NCBI GenBank assembly: GCA_023053545.1
Contig: JAKZAN010000007.1
Coordinates: forward strand, 9,610,001-9,674,000
Length of the DNA stretch: 64,000 nucleotides
Source: Lepidurus packardi
Lineage: Eukaryota > Arthropoda > Branchiopoda > Notostraca > Triopsidae
Reading direction: 5' to 3'
Shown here piece after piece: positions 34,785 through 45,296 of this stretch. The stretch's first letter is position 1; every line of letters begins with the position of its first letter. The position numbers and the translations under genes were made by a program. The notes under the pieces were generated by a model. It searched no databases. It had not been told where the DNA came from and worked only from the letters and a program-made list of their open reading frames with translations.

Positions 34785-35470
34785 ACCACGCTATCTTCCA
34801 ACGAACCTAGCTCTCCCTGCTTCTTATGAAGCAATCGCAAAGATCCTTAAAAAAATAAAAAAAATAAAAAATAAATCTTACCACGATTCTTTAACGCGAT
34901 TCCTTATTTTTAAGTGATTGATTCCTAAGTTAAAAATCTTCCAAAAATGAATCCGAAAACTTGTGACAAAAGCCTCTTGAAAATCCCGCATTCTAAAACC
35001 TGAAAACTTGCTTTGAATATTGAAGTTCCTAGTGTCCCATTATGTATATCCTTGTCCTGCACAAATCAATCCAACCCACGTCTTGAGCATGAGAATCATT
35101 CTAATCCAATCTAATTTTGGTACCAGAAGATGACCTGTCATGTACCGCTATTTCCCCACGTGTTTACCACGCTATCTTCCAACGAACCTAGCTCCTCCTG
35201 CTTCTTCTGAAGCACTCGCAAAGATCCTTAAAAAAATTACAAAAAAAATTACAAAAATCTTACCACGCTATCTTCCAACGAACCTAGCTCCTCCTGCTTC
35301 TTCTGAAGCCCTCGCAAAGATCCTTAAAAAAATAAAAAAAAAAAAATTCTGCGAAAGAAATGAAACTCTAATACCTTTCGACATTTCTTCTCGTTGCAGG
35401 TCGCTTCACTCCCATGAACAGAACCCTGATGGCAACCTATTACTCCCGAGGTGCGCACTCCATGGCTTGA
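18330..35470 (+). CDS. Thyrotropin-releasing-hormone receptor-like neuropeptide GPCR (4 coding exons)
   Basis: Rhodopsin-family peptide GPCR of 395 residues at the plasma membrane. Exons: 18330-19211, 28974-29134, 32670-32743, 35400-35470; phases 0, 2, 1 join cleanly. Exon 1 has an N-glycosylation-rich N-terminus, TM1 (about 73-95, with GNILVV), TM2 (LAIADIVVLVAA), TM3 with INASSLSLTAFTVERYIAIC (ERY at 168-170), TM4 and TM5. Exon 2 encodes TM6 (VIKMLVVVVIFATLWLPYRG) and part of TM7; exon 3 completes TM7 with NPILY; exon 4 is a short tail. INASS, the ERYIAICHPMKAQ segment, RAKKII and KMLVVVV are shared with vertebrate TRH receptors. Arthropod orthologues are proposed EFLamide receptors, so a Gq-coupled role with that ligand is inference. 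Third intracellular loop and C-tail are short. Introns are 9.8, 3.5 and 2.7 kb and packed with tandem repeats. Confidence 0.93.
19740..20290 (-). repeat. Satellite block A, about 145 bp units, inverted relative to 23.4-25.6 kb
   Basis: Three to four diverged units, with landmarks GAGCTTAAG(A/C)CGAGAGTGAAAAA near 19831 and 20011 and GGGAGCTAACGCCGAGACTG near 20191. The reverse complement matches the unit of the larger array downstream (CTCTCGTCTTAAGCTCCC, AATCAAGTACAAAAA), so the same family sits in both orientations inside GPCR intron 1. Confidence 0.8.
20300..23371. other. GPCR intron 1, no exon seen
   Basis: Unique-looking AT-rich intron. Visible structure is limited to an imperfect inverted repeat (GCTTCCATCCAGG near 20768 with CCTGGATGGAAGC near 20832) and a perfect 13 bp stem-loop at 22195-22239. 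No TM-encoding exon candidate was found. Confidence 0.5.
23440..25590. repeat. Satellite block B, 163-169 bp unit, about 13 copies
   Basis: The landmark CTACTAATGCAAATCACCG occurs at 23621, 23790, 23959, 24127, 24292, 24455, 24620, 24788, 24953, 25116, 25281 and 25446, preceded by one diverged unit. The spacing pattern 165-163-165 from 24127 repeats exactly from 24788, so a 661 bp four-unit higher-order repeat exists. The array lies in GPCR intron 1. Confidence 0.97.
25591..26530. other. GPCR intron 1, no exon seen
   Basis: AT-rich intron sequence without a convincing ORF or splice-bounded exon. Confidence 0.5.
26531..27166. repeat. 318 bp direct tandem duplication
   Basis: TGTCAGCCGTTTAGAACGAC occurs at 26531 and 26849 and the two copies stay nearly identical to the end. 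Both contain the palindromic stretch ATATAGCTATAGCT. Confidence 0.93.
27239..27545. repeat. 77 bp tandem repeat with internal hairpin, 4 copies
   Basis: Units have CATTTT(G/A)AGTTCAGC at 27251, 27328, 27405 and 27482. Each can fold as GAGTTCA-GCTAAGA-TGAACTC, a 7 bp stem (one base changed in copy 2), repeated at exact 77 bp spacing. Confidence 0.92.
27546..28973. other. GPCR intron 1, 3' part, no exon seen
   Basis: AT-rich, low-complexity sequence ending at the acceptor TTTTCAACATCAG of GPCR exon 2. The only ORFs are short and driven by A-rich tracts. Confidence 0.5.
29731..29759. repeat. Poly(A) homopolymer tract
   Basis: A run of about 29 adenines in GPCR intron 2, followed by further A-rich tracts near 30017-30042. 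It could be the tail of an old retro-insertion or a plain microsatellite. Confidence 0.7.
30067..30422. repeat. 188 bp direct duplication
   Basis: CCTGCGCAGTCTTA starts copies at 30067 and 30255; both run to GACCAGCCGATACTAA. They lie in GPCR intron 2. Confidence 0.88.
30490..31450. repeat. AT-rich 153 bp tandem repeat, about 6 copies
   Basis: The landmark CGGAACGTGTTTATAATTT recurs at 30589, 30742, 30895, 31048, 31202 and 31354. Each unit carries three TTCGGAA-like motifs (GAACGTG, GAATGCATG, GAATTTGTATT contexts) in an otherwise T-rich background. Open frames across it come from the repeat, not from selection for protein. Confidence 0.95.
31451..32401. other. GPCR intron 2, 3' part, no exon seen
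   Basis: AT-rich intron sequence with no supported feature before the dispersed GTGCAC element. Confidence 0.5.
32402..32483. repeat. Dispersed GTGCAC element, copy in GPCR intron 2
   Basis: Words GCACTAGTGCAGCACGAG, GCACTGGTGCACC and TGGAGCACGAGTACGCAC make a short GC-richer patch matching the family near 6.2, 10.0, 13.0 and 36.2 kb. Confidence 0.6.
33450..35350. repeat. 478 bp tandem repeat in GPCR intron 3, 4 copies
   Basis: ACGATTCTTTAACGCGATTCC starts near-identical units at 33450, 33928, 34406 and 34883. Each unit contains a 30-40 base poly(A) run (except the last) between two half-copies of ACCACGCTATCTTCCAACG. High identity implies recent amplification and a risk of assembly collapse. 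Lysine-rich ORFs here are artefacts of the A-tracts. Confidence 0.95.
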
Positions 35471-38400
35471 ACAAATCGTCAATAGAAAACCTAAAGATAC
35501 ACAAGTCCTGAAATGTAATGCGTTCCCTGGGTCCGACCACATGTCATTAATGCCTGGCTTGTTTAACTCTCAAGCAATCAGGTGCATGGAAAACATTGTG
35601 TATGAAAACATCTTGTATTAAAACACGAGAGAGAAGATAGTGTCTATACGTAACCTATACGGTACCTTGCTGGCAATACAGCTTTGTAAATATGCAAATA
35701 TTCCAGACTCCAATTCACAATTTGGCCTATTTCGAAGCATGAGCATATTACATATGACTGCCACACGCAGCCCTTATTACTTCCCAGAAGCTGCCTGGAA
35801 AAATATGACGTCCGCGACGTGATATTATGTTTCCCTTTAATTAAACCGTTGCTTGGTACGTTGTTGTAATGCTGCGAAACATTCTTGTAAGGAATAACAC
35901 GACGTGGTTTCCTACACAACAAAGATAAAACCTAACTGCGCCAAGACAACGCATTTGCCTGTCTAGGAGGTTAAAACGTTGGTTATTAAATGTAAATTAC
36001 GGGGTCCAATTAAGTTCGGGAACATGAAGGAATGAAGAAAGTCATCTTAGAACTGAGAAAGTTGAAGACAGTCTAGGAATTCTCAAACTTAAGCAAAACC
36101 AAGGGAATTACTGGTTACATTCGAAGAATTTAAAAAAAAATTCACTGATATAGGTGCACCAGTAATGCCAGTGCTGCACTGGAGTGCACTGGTGCTGCAC
36201 TACTCTGCACTTTTCAAGTGCAGTTCATTTTTGGGGGGCTAATTAGCTGTTGTTTCATTGCAACACTTTGGAGTCCTATTGAGTTACCCTTCATGTGGAT
36301 GAATGAATGCATGAATGCATGTGAATGAGGGACTAACCTTTGGAAATGAAGCAATGTAAACTAAGTGTTTCAAGACTTGTAATTCCTGCGAAACTTAGGA
36401 TTTGAAACTAAAATGAGTAGAAGACCACAAGTTATCGACTTCTACAGCGAATGTAGACTATCTTGACTGCGCTGCATGCACAACTTGTGTATGCAGGGCA
36501 TGAGCATGTATAAACCGTTCCCTTCACCGGTTAGTTCTATTGTCTAAGTTCTTCACGGAAAGAACCTTTCTGATTCGCAAGACTTCCGAAAAGCAGAAGC
36601 GCACTCATAGGACTCTAATCCGATTTATTGCGGATCAATTGGTAGTGACAGACGTTCTCAACGATGTCTCTTTGGTGCTGCCAAGCTAGTAAATTAGGGG
36701 GAATTCGACTGAAATCACAAGCTTTTCAACCTTCGTGAAATGAAAGCACTGGACAGCCGATAGCTGTTGCCAACTTGCTTTTTAGATTCCCAAACATTAG
36801 TTTTGTGAAAACGTGACAAAGCTGCTGGAATCTATTGTAGGTCATCCTAAACCTTAAACATTTTCCGTGTTACCTTGTTGCTTTTTTGGAAGCAAACCAA
36901 CTAGTCCAGGGGGTTATGGAAGCTTTAAAAAATACGGAAATTGCTCTTTTTCAGAAACCCTGGAATGAACTTTTGGTGGAAAAGGGAACAAGTACGAGGA
37001 TTTCCAAGCCACACTTGAGTGATCCTGAGTGAACGACATAACCTAACAACAAAATTGCATCAGACCCCAGTAGCTATAAATGAGAGCAATCTCTATTCTG
37101 CTTAAGAGAAAAAAAAATTTCAATAGCCTGCGACACTTGTATGCCATCGTTTCCTGGGAAGTATCTGTAGTCGTGGAAACCGTGCGTAAACTGTTACGAG
37201 CAAGAAGTTATGCCAGCTCGTTTGGAAAGCTGAAGGACCATCAGAGAATTGAGGAATCGTTTTCTTCTGTAATATAAGAAACGTTGATTCAACTAAGCAA
37301 TCAAAAATTGCCCGGGCGGTACGAAGTTCTTTCGGTACGAAGACATCTTATTTTTTCCTTAGAATGTCTGATGTAACTATAAACTTGATCGATAACTCAA
37401 GTTTACTAAACTTAACTAAACTAAAGTGTTACCTAAATTACTGAATGGACGGTCCTTTCTATTCTTAATACCATCATAGCACTGTTTCTTGTTGCTCTTT
37501 CCAAGGGTTGTATATATCCATAATATATTGCTCATTTCACCTTAAAGCGACGACCTATCCTAACGGATATACTGTGCATATACTATGCTCTATAATATTG
37601 TTCAGACGTTGCTTAATACAAAGAATTATATAATCAATATTACCTGGTAAAGTGAAGCGGTTTTACTGCTTGTCACCAGTTATTTTATATAAATTAACAA
37701 TCCAAAACACTTGAGGATAAACGCAGTTCGAACGTTTCAAAATTCCGTCTCGCCGACGCGACAATAACGCATGAAGCGCGAACCTGATGAAGGACCCTAG
37801 CCGCTGTTTACGGTTCACAACTATCGGTTTGTCACGTGGTCAGCCTTCAGCCAATTGTTTTAGAGCTTGGATGATCTCGAGAAGGAAGAGGAATTTAAAA
37901 ATATAAAAAAATGCCAATTATAAATAAAAATTAGACATTTTATTATACTAATGAGTCGTTGTAATTATTTTTATACTTATTGATAATTTGTTGTACCAAT
38001 TTCTTCTTGTATACTGGCCCCGGAATACTGGAACACCTTATGGCGCTACAACATGGCAAATTTGATTTAATAATTCTCATTCTGTGTACATATAATGATA
38101 TTATATTGTGATAGTAATTCACGGGATGTATAAATCTACTTTACCTGTTAATTTTCGTTTTTAATATCGGTTTCACTAATTCCTTCCATACTGTTCAAAT
38201 TCTGAAAATGTTAAAATAAATCTTTGATCAAAATCTTACGCAGCAGCATAAGTATATTTTGTTATAAAGATATTTTGTAGAAAAAAGTATTTCAATTATC
38301 TCTTTCTGTTAATTTGTTTAAAATTGATTATATTATATTGAGAAATGCTACATCAGTGCCATCTTTCGACAAAAAAACGATCAACTACTTGCAGTACACC

Positions 38401-38698
38401 GCGGCCATAAAAATGTGACTAAAAGTGCAAAATGAATGAAAATAAAAGATAAAGATGACAAAAACTACGTGAAACGACAACTTTTTCACGGGTAAACTGG
38501 GAATGTATAGCTTTTTAAAACACTTAGGTGTTCCCAACAATGGTTTTTACATCAACTCACCGTCACAGGAAAACTTAACAATGAAGAACAAGGTTAAACC
38601 CTACCAGCTAAAAATGAACCCACCGTGTTCTGCCTCATTTCTTTGAGGCTTTCTTCTTTTCTCTCTCGTAATTTAAAAGCAAATAATTTGACATTGAT
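35471..38698. other. Intergenic, no gene seen
   Basis: GPCR 3' flank and PREB 3' flank. It contains one GTGCAC element (36152-36226) and a small GAATGAATGCAT microsatellite near 36300. From about 37900 to 38350 the sequence is markedly AT-rich. No splice-bounded coding exon was found on either strand. Confidence 0.5.
36152..36226. repeat. Dispersed GTGCAC element, intergenic copy
   Basis: Contains AGTGCTGCACTGGAGTGCAC and TGGTGCTGCACTA. It is the same word set as the copies upstream. Confidence 0.6.
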
Positions 38699-40575
38699 TC
38701 ATAAACCCAGACAACTACATAAGATAAAGGCGACTATAAGAACCGCTACGATCAAGAAAGCAGCCAACCAAACTGGCATGGACCCAGGTGCCGGAATTCG
38801 ATGCAGACGGACCTGGTTATCCACCGATATGCTCAACACCGCGGAATCCGCCTCACCAGTAACGGCTCTTGCTGAAGAAGTATTAGGAACGAACTCCAAT
38901 CCAGTTATAAATGTCGCATGTGCTGCTGGTACATGTTTTATGCACTAAAGATAAAATAAAACCAAGTTTTTATTAAGCAAACAATACTTTAAATATTAAA
39001 GACAGTGTCTAATATCTAAAACACATAACAACAATAATTGCCACGATATTTTCTAATTAATACGAATTAAACTGAAGGAATCTCAAATTCAACTGAATGA
39101 ATCTCAAATTCAACTGAATTAATCTCAAATTCAACTGAATTAATCTCAAATTCAACTGAATTAATCTCAAATTCAACTGAATTAATCTCAAATTCAACTG
39201 AATTAATCGCAAATTCAACTGAATTAATCTCAAATTCAACTGAATTAATTTCAAAGTAACTACCTGTAAATTGAATGTTACGTAGATATCTACACTGCCA
39301 GTGAACATGGTGCCCACTGCTAAGAAACGCCCATCGTCTGACACAGCTAAAGCAGATAACGAGGTTTCCACAGGAACATTTTGGTTTAGCAAAAAAGTGC
39401 TCGTGTCCCAGCGCTGAATATATGAAGGCAGTTTCGATTGGGAGACAGGGTTGGCAATAGTATACAAATTAGGTCTCCTTTTCTCATCTTCGACGATGCC
39501 AAACCTGCGAGAGTGGAAAAAACCAGACTTTAGAATGGAAACTCTTGGGAAAAATCTTGAGAGCAGAGAAATGGACAAGAAACTATCGACCTGCAGCGTT
39601 TGATTGAGTATTTTGCATTGTTCGGCGGCGTCCATTCAAGCTGGCAAACCTTTTTGGCGTCTTTTATGCTCCATACGAAGGCACTATAGTCTCGAGATAC
39701 GCTAACGATCTAGGAATCATGTAAAATAAAGCACTTAAGAGGCAGAGATGTCGTTCTAAGGGTACTTTTTGCCCATCGGGACTAATATCAATATCGTCGA
39801 CTTCTTTCTCGTGCGCCTTGATGTCCCTTAAAGGCTTCATGGAAGGGAATTGCCAGAGATGAATGAAACCATCGCAGCCAGCGGTGGCCATAAGCTTCCC
39901 GTTTCTGCTAATCCTCACAACTTTCTGGAAAGCGCTTTCCTTTGCACTAAAAATGAGACAAAAAATCCATAATTATGGGATTTTAGGTTTTAAAAGGGAT
40001 GTTTTGTACCTCGTGTCGGTTAAAACACAGTCCAATGGTACAACTTGGAGGACGAGTTCTTTATGCACGCCATTTGAGGAGTTTTGTGAATGTTTTTTTG
40101 ACTGACTCCCGCTTTTGCTCCTTATTCTGTTCTTGACAAGTCTTTCTTCTTCATCTGATTTGGGGTTTGGAATCTCTTCCTCAGTGGGGGGCACGGATTC
40201 CATATTTTGGATGATTTGATAGAGCTGGCAGTATCCATCTTGTCCGGCAGCAAAATAGATCTCGGAACCGTGCTGGAAACTGGAAGAGTTCATGACAGCT
40301 TTGGAGCCTGTGTTGTACTTGACGACTTCGGACCCGAGACATCTGGACCCGTCGAAAGAGAGCTTATGTATCGACTAGAAATAAAAGTGAAGAGAAGGTT
40401 AGGAGAGGGGTTGGTTTAGAATAGAATTACCTACAAAACCATTCGCTACTCCAGTTTTGGCAGCTCCTCCGCCACCGGCCACGACAAAATAACGATCGCT
40501 TAGCATTTTGACACAGTAGAGGGGGAATTCCACTCGTGCTACCAAGTCTCCTTTATCTACAGTGTGTTTATCCAT
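38699..40575 (-). CDS. PREB: PREB/Sec12-like WD40 guanine-exchange factor (6 exons)
   Basis: Type II ER membrane WD40 protein of 430 residues; the family (mammalian PREB, yeast Sec12) activates SAR1 to start COPII coat assembly. Exons, 5' to 3' on the minus strand: 40435-40575, 40010-40374, 39766-39946, 39591-39709, 39264-39504, 38699-38944; lengths sum to 431 codons. The N-terminus has EFPLYCVKML and the family signature AGGGGAAKTGVANGF (residues 33-47). WD-like blades include GKLMATAGCDGFIHLWQFPS and IVSVSRDYSAFVW. The last 25 residues (PVWLAAFLIVAVLIVAF and on) form the single C-terminal membrane anchor, as in PREB. The exon 1 donor is GTAGGT directly after GGTTTT, because the alternative GTAG/GTAATT would create a stop. 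Intron 5 contains an in-frame 21 bp repeat. Confidence 0.94.
39068..39258 (-). repeat. 21 bp tandem repeat in PREB intron 5, about 8-9 copies
   Basis: Unit ATTCAACTGAATTAATCTCAA on the plus strand, nearly perfect, beginning a few bases beyond the exon 5 donor. Read on the gene strand in the phase continuing from exon 5, it encodes a repeating heptad L-R-L-I-Q-L-N without a stop. Confidence 0.95.
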
Positions 40576-41576
40576 AACTAGTCCAAATTTAGGGTGAAAC
40601 TAGAGCATAAATTGAGAGAATTCCACCAAGAAAACAACTAATCTCCAACCGCAAACAACAGCAAACGCCACCTAGCAAAATGAAAGGCGAATTGGGAAGG
40701 ACATAACGCGAACAGTAGCAACGCAACGCGAACCGTTGGATTGATAAGGCGGGATGTTTGAAGTACGAAAAGCGAAGTGAAAAGTGAAACGCTTTGATTT
40801 GATGGTGTGGATAACGCAATAATAAGATTAATTCAAGCATATTAAATATATTAAATTTATTTGTAACAGAAAATTGAGGAACTGTTGTGAATCAAAAGAA
40901 GCAAGTCCAGCCTCTTTTCTTTAAAACGTCTGTTTTAAACGTAATAGAACGTCACCACGGCCAAATGTTCGAAATGAAACAGACACCGCACTTAAAACAC
41001 ACACAAGCTTCACACACGAAGCTAAATGAATGCTTATGGATAAAGAGGAATGTTGTTCATAGTTACAAATAGAGTAAGATATCCAAATTCACCCTAAAAC
41101 ACAACTATCCTGAAAGCGAATCACAGCAACAGGTTATATCTTTATATGCAGCATGTTCGGCTACGCCATCTAGATTGATGAGGAGAAACGAGACTGCAAG
41201 CTGGGGCGCCCCTTGCGGCCTTTTCTGTGGTCATTCAAATCTGATAGGACTCTAACAAAATCTATTTTCTTAAGAATTAAGGATGTATTAAGGAAGAATT
41301 AAGGATGCCAATCTTAAGAATACAATAGGGTTCCAAATGTGTTATATCAAATGATGACTATTAGTCTTTTCCAAATTCGCTCCCTAGCAACAAGAACGGG
41401 CGAAATCTACGGAGAATGTCATTTTTCTCGGAGAATGTTGAAAATCTAAAATACTGATTTTTTCTTGGATTCTTGTTTAATTTCAATGCTAGGATGAAAT
41501 ATTATATAGAAGTTGAAAGAGATTCAGAAAGTGGGTTTGCTTTTAAGAAAATGTCAGTTTTAAGATTTGATTCGAT
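40576..41576. other. PREB 5' flank, no gene seen
   Basis: PREB 5' UTR/promoter region on the minus strand, then AT-rich sequence. Short ORFs only. Confidence 0.45.
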
Positions 41577-42250
41577 CTTTTGACTCGTTTCCGTAAGTTT
41601 CCGACTATCCCCCCCCCCCCTTTTTTTGTGTTGGTTTGCAGTATCTTTCGTAACGTAGATCACCAAAGGAGGGTGGAAGGTGGTAAAGAGGGAGGGACTG
41701 GGCAACTTATTAGGGGTAGTGAAGCTCAAACGATATCTCAAATCTTTTTCTTTTTGTTTTTTTTTTTTACTCGTCACCGGAAGTCTACAAACGAGAAACT
41801 CGACTAGTTTTGGCCTTCTCAAAAGTGAAGGGCCTTTTCATACATTTTCTATTTCCCCTGTCGCTTTGCAGTGTTTTTCTTTGCGTACTTTTTTGCGGAC
41901 ATTTACACTTATTTGTAAGTCTTAAACGTTTTGTTAATTAATTGATTTCATTCGTTTGTTCCATTACCAGTATTTTAATTGTTTTTTTCTACAATGTTTT
42001 TTCTTTATTACCTTGGCAAAAATTACTGTTATTTTCTGTTTTGAAAAATGGGGGGCGCACATTGTTAAAATGCAAAATACGAGAACACGGAATAAAAAAA
42101 GTACCCAATCACGTTCGCCGTTGCTAGTGTTGCCTCTGGCGGAAGGATACAGCGGTCTGTTGGCGTTGCCGCCACTTTGAGTAGACGACGGAATTAAACA
42201 AAGCCAGCCATTTTGTGAACAGAAGCCAAGCCTACTACACGTCAGGTAAT
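41577..42250 (+). other. Diverged upstream module (F) of the 42.9-50 kb repeat family
   Basis: An exon-like block after the acceptor TTGGTTTGCAG (about 41641) with RNVD-type codons matches a second block at about 45720-45900 after TTTGTTTTGCAG. A GC-richer promoter-like patch with GCCGCCA words lies at 42120-42245, ending in a possible donor CAG/GTAATT. Confidence 0.35.
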
Positions 42251-42689
42251 TTGCTCCCGTTTTGTTCAAATTTGTCGACTCCCATCCGACTTTTATCAAA
42301 CTGAAAGCAATCAAAACTTAACTATTATGCAAGTAACTTGCATATTAAGACATTTTATTCATTACAAGATATCAATATTGATAATTTTAGGGTAACTGTC
42401 AGTAGGTTTCGAACATTTCCAAGTGTATTCGCTCTCATTGGCTACATATTGTCATTAGTTCGATTAAGAATCAGTGTGAAGTTCTCTTAGTATAAGAATT
42501 AGTCTGAAGACAAAGATTTTTTCTCCTATTTTTCACAAAAACTTTCAAAATCCGATTTTTACAATTTTAAAATTTCTTTTAATTCCTCAATCCTAATGAC
42601 AACCAACAAACATACACCCCCGGAGGGTAATCTTGTTTTTGAACTAAAACATTTAATCGGTGTAAACAAATTTCGGCTAAAAAAACGTA

Positions 42690-42870
42690 ATATTAGATAT
42701 TCCCAGCATTGCCGCCATAGCCGGTCCCCAACAAAGCAAATCGAACGAATTTCTTAGCTTTCCCGCGTTTGTCCCGTGCCGCTCAACGCGAGCGCTTCCC
42801 CAGGCACCGCTGGTCCGCCATATTGGATTTGTCAAGTCGGGTGGGATGACGCGTTCTTTTCCGTGACTCA
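42690..42870. promoter_or_regulatory. Probable promoter region, GC-rich with GCCGCCAT motifs
   Basis: A local GC- and CpG-rich patch in an AT-rich background carries GCCGCCATA (about 42710) and CCGCCATATTGG (about 42813), which match the YY1-type motif common at metazoan start sites. It precedes the first module exon (acceptor TTTATTAG at 42951-42958). Orientation is not proven. Confidence 0.35.
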
Positions 42871-42958
42871 AATTAAACTTGTCAACGCTTAATACCCTAT
42901 TAAGTTGTGTTTAAACATGAACGGTATAACTAAGACTTGTCCATTTTATATTTATTAG

Positions 42959-44990
42959 GCGATGGCAAATTTCACAAACAGTTATAAGTGTTATAACGTG
43001 TTAAGTGTGTGGTGTGGTCCTTTCCCTCCTCCCGTTCTCCGCTCAGCCAACTTTATCCCCTTGCCTTTGGCCATCCTTTTGGAGAAGATCGAGAAGCCTC
43101 GCAACTTTGTACCTGCTAAGCTGTGGCTGCGTGAAAACTGCTGTTATTTACCTTCTGTGGGAGCCGCCAGGAGAACCAGAAGGAAAGGTATGCCAGGAGT
43201 TAGAATTGCTGTGGCCGGTTAGGTCTTTTGCTGCAGCATTTTGACTTCCTGGGGGACAGAAAAGTTTTCGTTGTGCCGATTATTAGGTCTTTAATGGCTA
43301 AAACAACGGAAACGTTTCTGGGGTTATGGGGTCAAACGGGTGGTGGAAGCCTCGACTGAAGAACGCGAAGACGCCGCCAGGCAGGGGATTGAAGTTTCGT
43401 CTGTGGGCATTTCTGGCTGAGTAAGTTCTTTTCTAGTAACTTTAAGTATTGGTAACATTTTGTAACTAAGCTTCCGTTTCTTTTACAGGCTTTTACTCTG
43501 TTTGGGTCCCTTAGTGCTCCGTCTGCGATTCTGCCGTGTTTTCAACGATTGTTGCTGTTTTTAGGTTGATCCAGGTGTTCGCTCCGTCGACGTAAGAACC
43601 TTTTTTCTTTTTCCAAACTGGCTTTCTTGTTTCTTTCCCTAGCCGAAGAGTTCACTTTAAGTCAAGGTTTACTTTTTGCTTTGGACATGTTGGTAATATG
43701 GTTGGGGAAGACAGACCAATTTTGAAGAGTTAAACTAGCTACATTTTATCACACAGCTGCAGTTTCATTTTTTCTTTTTGTTTTCTTCTAGGAACTTCAG
43801 GAGATGGGAAAACAGGGAGTAAGGGGAGGAACAACACTCGGAAGGTTTTGGGTCGTACGATATCCCTAAGCAAATGGGGAACTGAATTTGCACGTGGCTG
43901 ACTTTTCGACAACTCTCCCGTCTTTCCTACCCCTGCAATGTCTGGATGCGGCGAAAAAGGACACATTCGAGGCTTTTCAGAAAGGGAAGTATTTTCGTAG
44001 GTTACTCACTTCTACCGCGTTTTCCTCTGCGTTTGTTTTTATGGGTCAGTTTTCGTCAATTTTTTTTATTTCTTGAGTTTGTGCGGAGGGAGCTTCGCTT
44101 GTGCTAGCAAAAGCGAAGCTTCTGGGTTTGGAAGAATGAAACAGTTCTGGCCAGGGGTGTTTTATTTCGGCCAAACCTGCCGCATTTTGTAATTTTTGAG
44201 AGGATTTTGTTTTTCAGTTATGCTAGTTTCTTGTAAATTTGTGAGAAAGCACACGGAAGAGAACCGAGTTGTCTAATTACAACATATTAATATTATTATT
44301 ATTTGTTAGTTTTTCGCTTCCAGTACGAAGGTGGACATGTTACGCAACGTGCCTTAAGTGTGTGATCCTTTCCCTCCTCCCGTTCCGCTCAGCCAACTTT
44401 ATCCCCTTGCCTTTGGCCATCCTTTTGGAGAAGATCGAAAAGCCCCGCAACTTTGTATCTGCTAAGCTGTTGCTGTGTGAAAGCTGCTGTTATTTACCTT
44501 CTGTGGGAGCCGCCAGGAGAACCAGAAGGAAAGGTATGCCAGGAGTTAAAGTGTTGTGGCCGGTTAGGTCTTTTGCTGCAGCATTTTCACTTCCTGGGGG
44601 CAGAAAAGTTTTCGTTGTGCCGATTATTAGGTCTTTAATGGCTAAAACAACGGAAGCTTTTCTGGGGTCATGGGATCAAACGGGTTGTGGAAGTCTCGAC
44701 TGAAGAACGCGAAGACGCCGCCAGGCAGGGGATTGAAGTTTCGTCTGTGGTCATTTCTGGCTGAGTAAGTTCTTTTCTATGAAATTAAGTATGGGTAACA
44801 TTTTAGTAACAAAACTTCCATTTCTTCTGTAGGCTTTTACTCTGTTTGGGTCCCTTAGTGCACCGCCTGCGATTCCGCCGTGTTTTCACCTGCCTTTTTC
44901 ACCGTGTTTTAACCTGCCTGACGTTACGATGCCTTGAGCTGATTTCAACTTGGTGGACGTGAACTCCTTGGTGGACTTTACGAACTGACG
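42959..44990. repeat. Segmental duplication, left arm
   Basis: Modules A1-B1-C1-hairpin-A2-B2 match A3-B4-C2-hairpin-A4-B5 at about 47690-49640. Diagnostic bases support this order: A1 and A3 share GTTAGAATTGCTG where A2 and A4 have GTTAAAGTG. Confidence 0.85.
44091..44120. other. Conserved hairpin, 10 bp stem
   Basis: AGCTTCGCTT, a 10-base loop, then AAGCGAAGCT. It lies about 300 bp after the start of module C1 and is repeated at 48768-48797. Confidence 0.8.
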
Positions 44991-45296
44991 GTGTAATGTT
45001 TGAAATTCCGTTGATTTCCTTTTCGGTGCTAATTATTTCCCATTTTACCTATTAGGGACTGGAAAAAGGAACGCTTTTTGTGACCATGCATAGGATTTCG
45101 CAACTTTCGTAAAACGAGTATTAACTGGCGAGCCGAAAATGGAGTTAAAATACAGAAGTCTATGGCTAAGTATGTTTCTACATTAAATATTTTTTTGGTG
45201 TATTTCTACATATTTCTTTGTTTTAGTATCCAGAAGGACATTTCAACCCACGAGACGCCCCTAGTTTCAAGACTAGTTATAGTATACTGCCACGTT

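Noticed and set aside
34660..35511. ORFs of 85 and 123 codons in GPCR intron 3
   Set aside because: They are produced by the 478 bp repeat and its poly(A) runs (lysine tracts); the second simply runs into GPCR exon 4 in another context.
40435..40440. Donor GTAG/GTAATT for PREB exon 1
   Set aside because: Joining there to 40374 gives an immediate TAA; the overlapping GTAGGT donor four bases earlier keeps the frame.
42959..43222. 86-residue protein from module A1 as a real gene
   Set aside because: The good ATG context is found only in A1; other copies begin differently, and internal donor and acceptor signals cut the frame.
44269..44703. 144-codon ORF over module A2
   Set aside because: The upstream part reads through the probable acceptor at 44321, the frame is not extended in the other copies, and the differences between copies do not favour synonymous changes.
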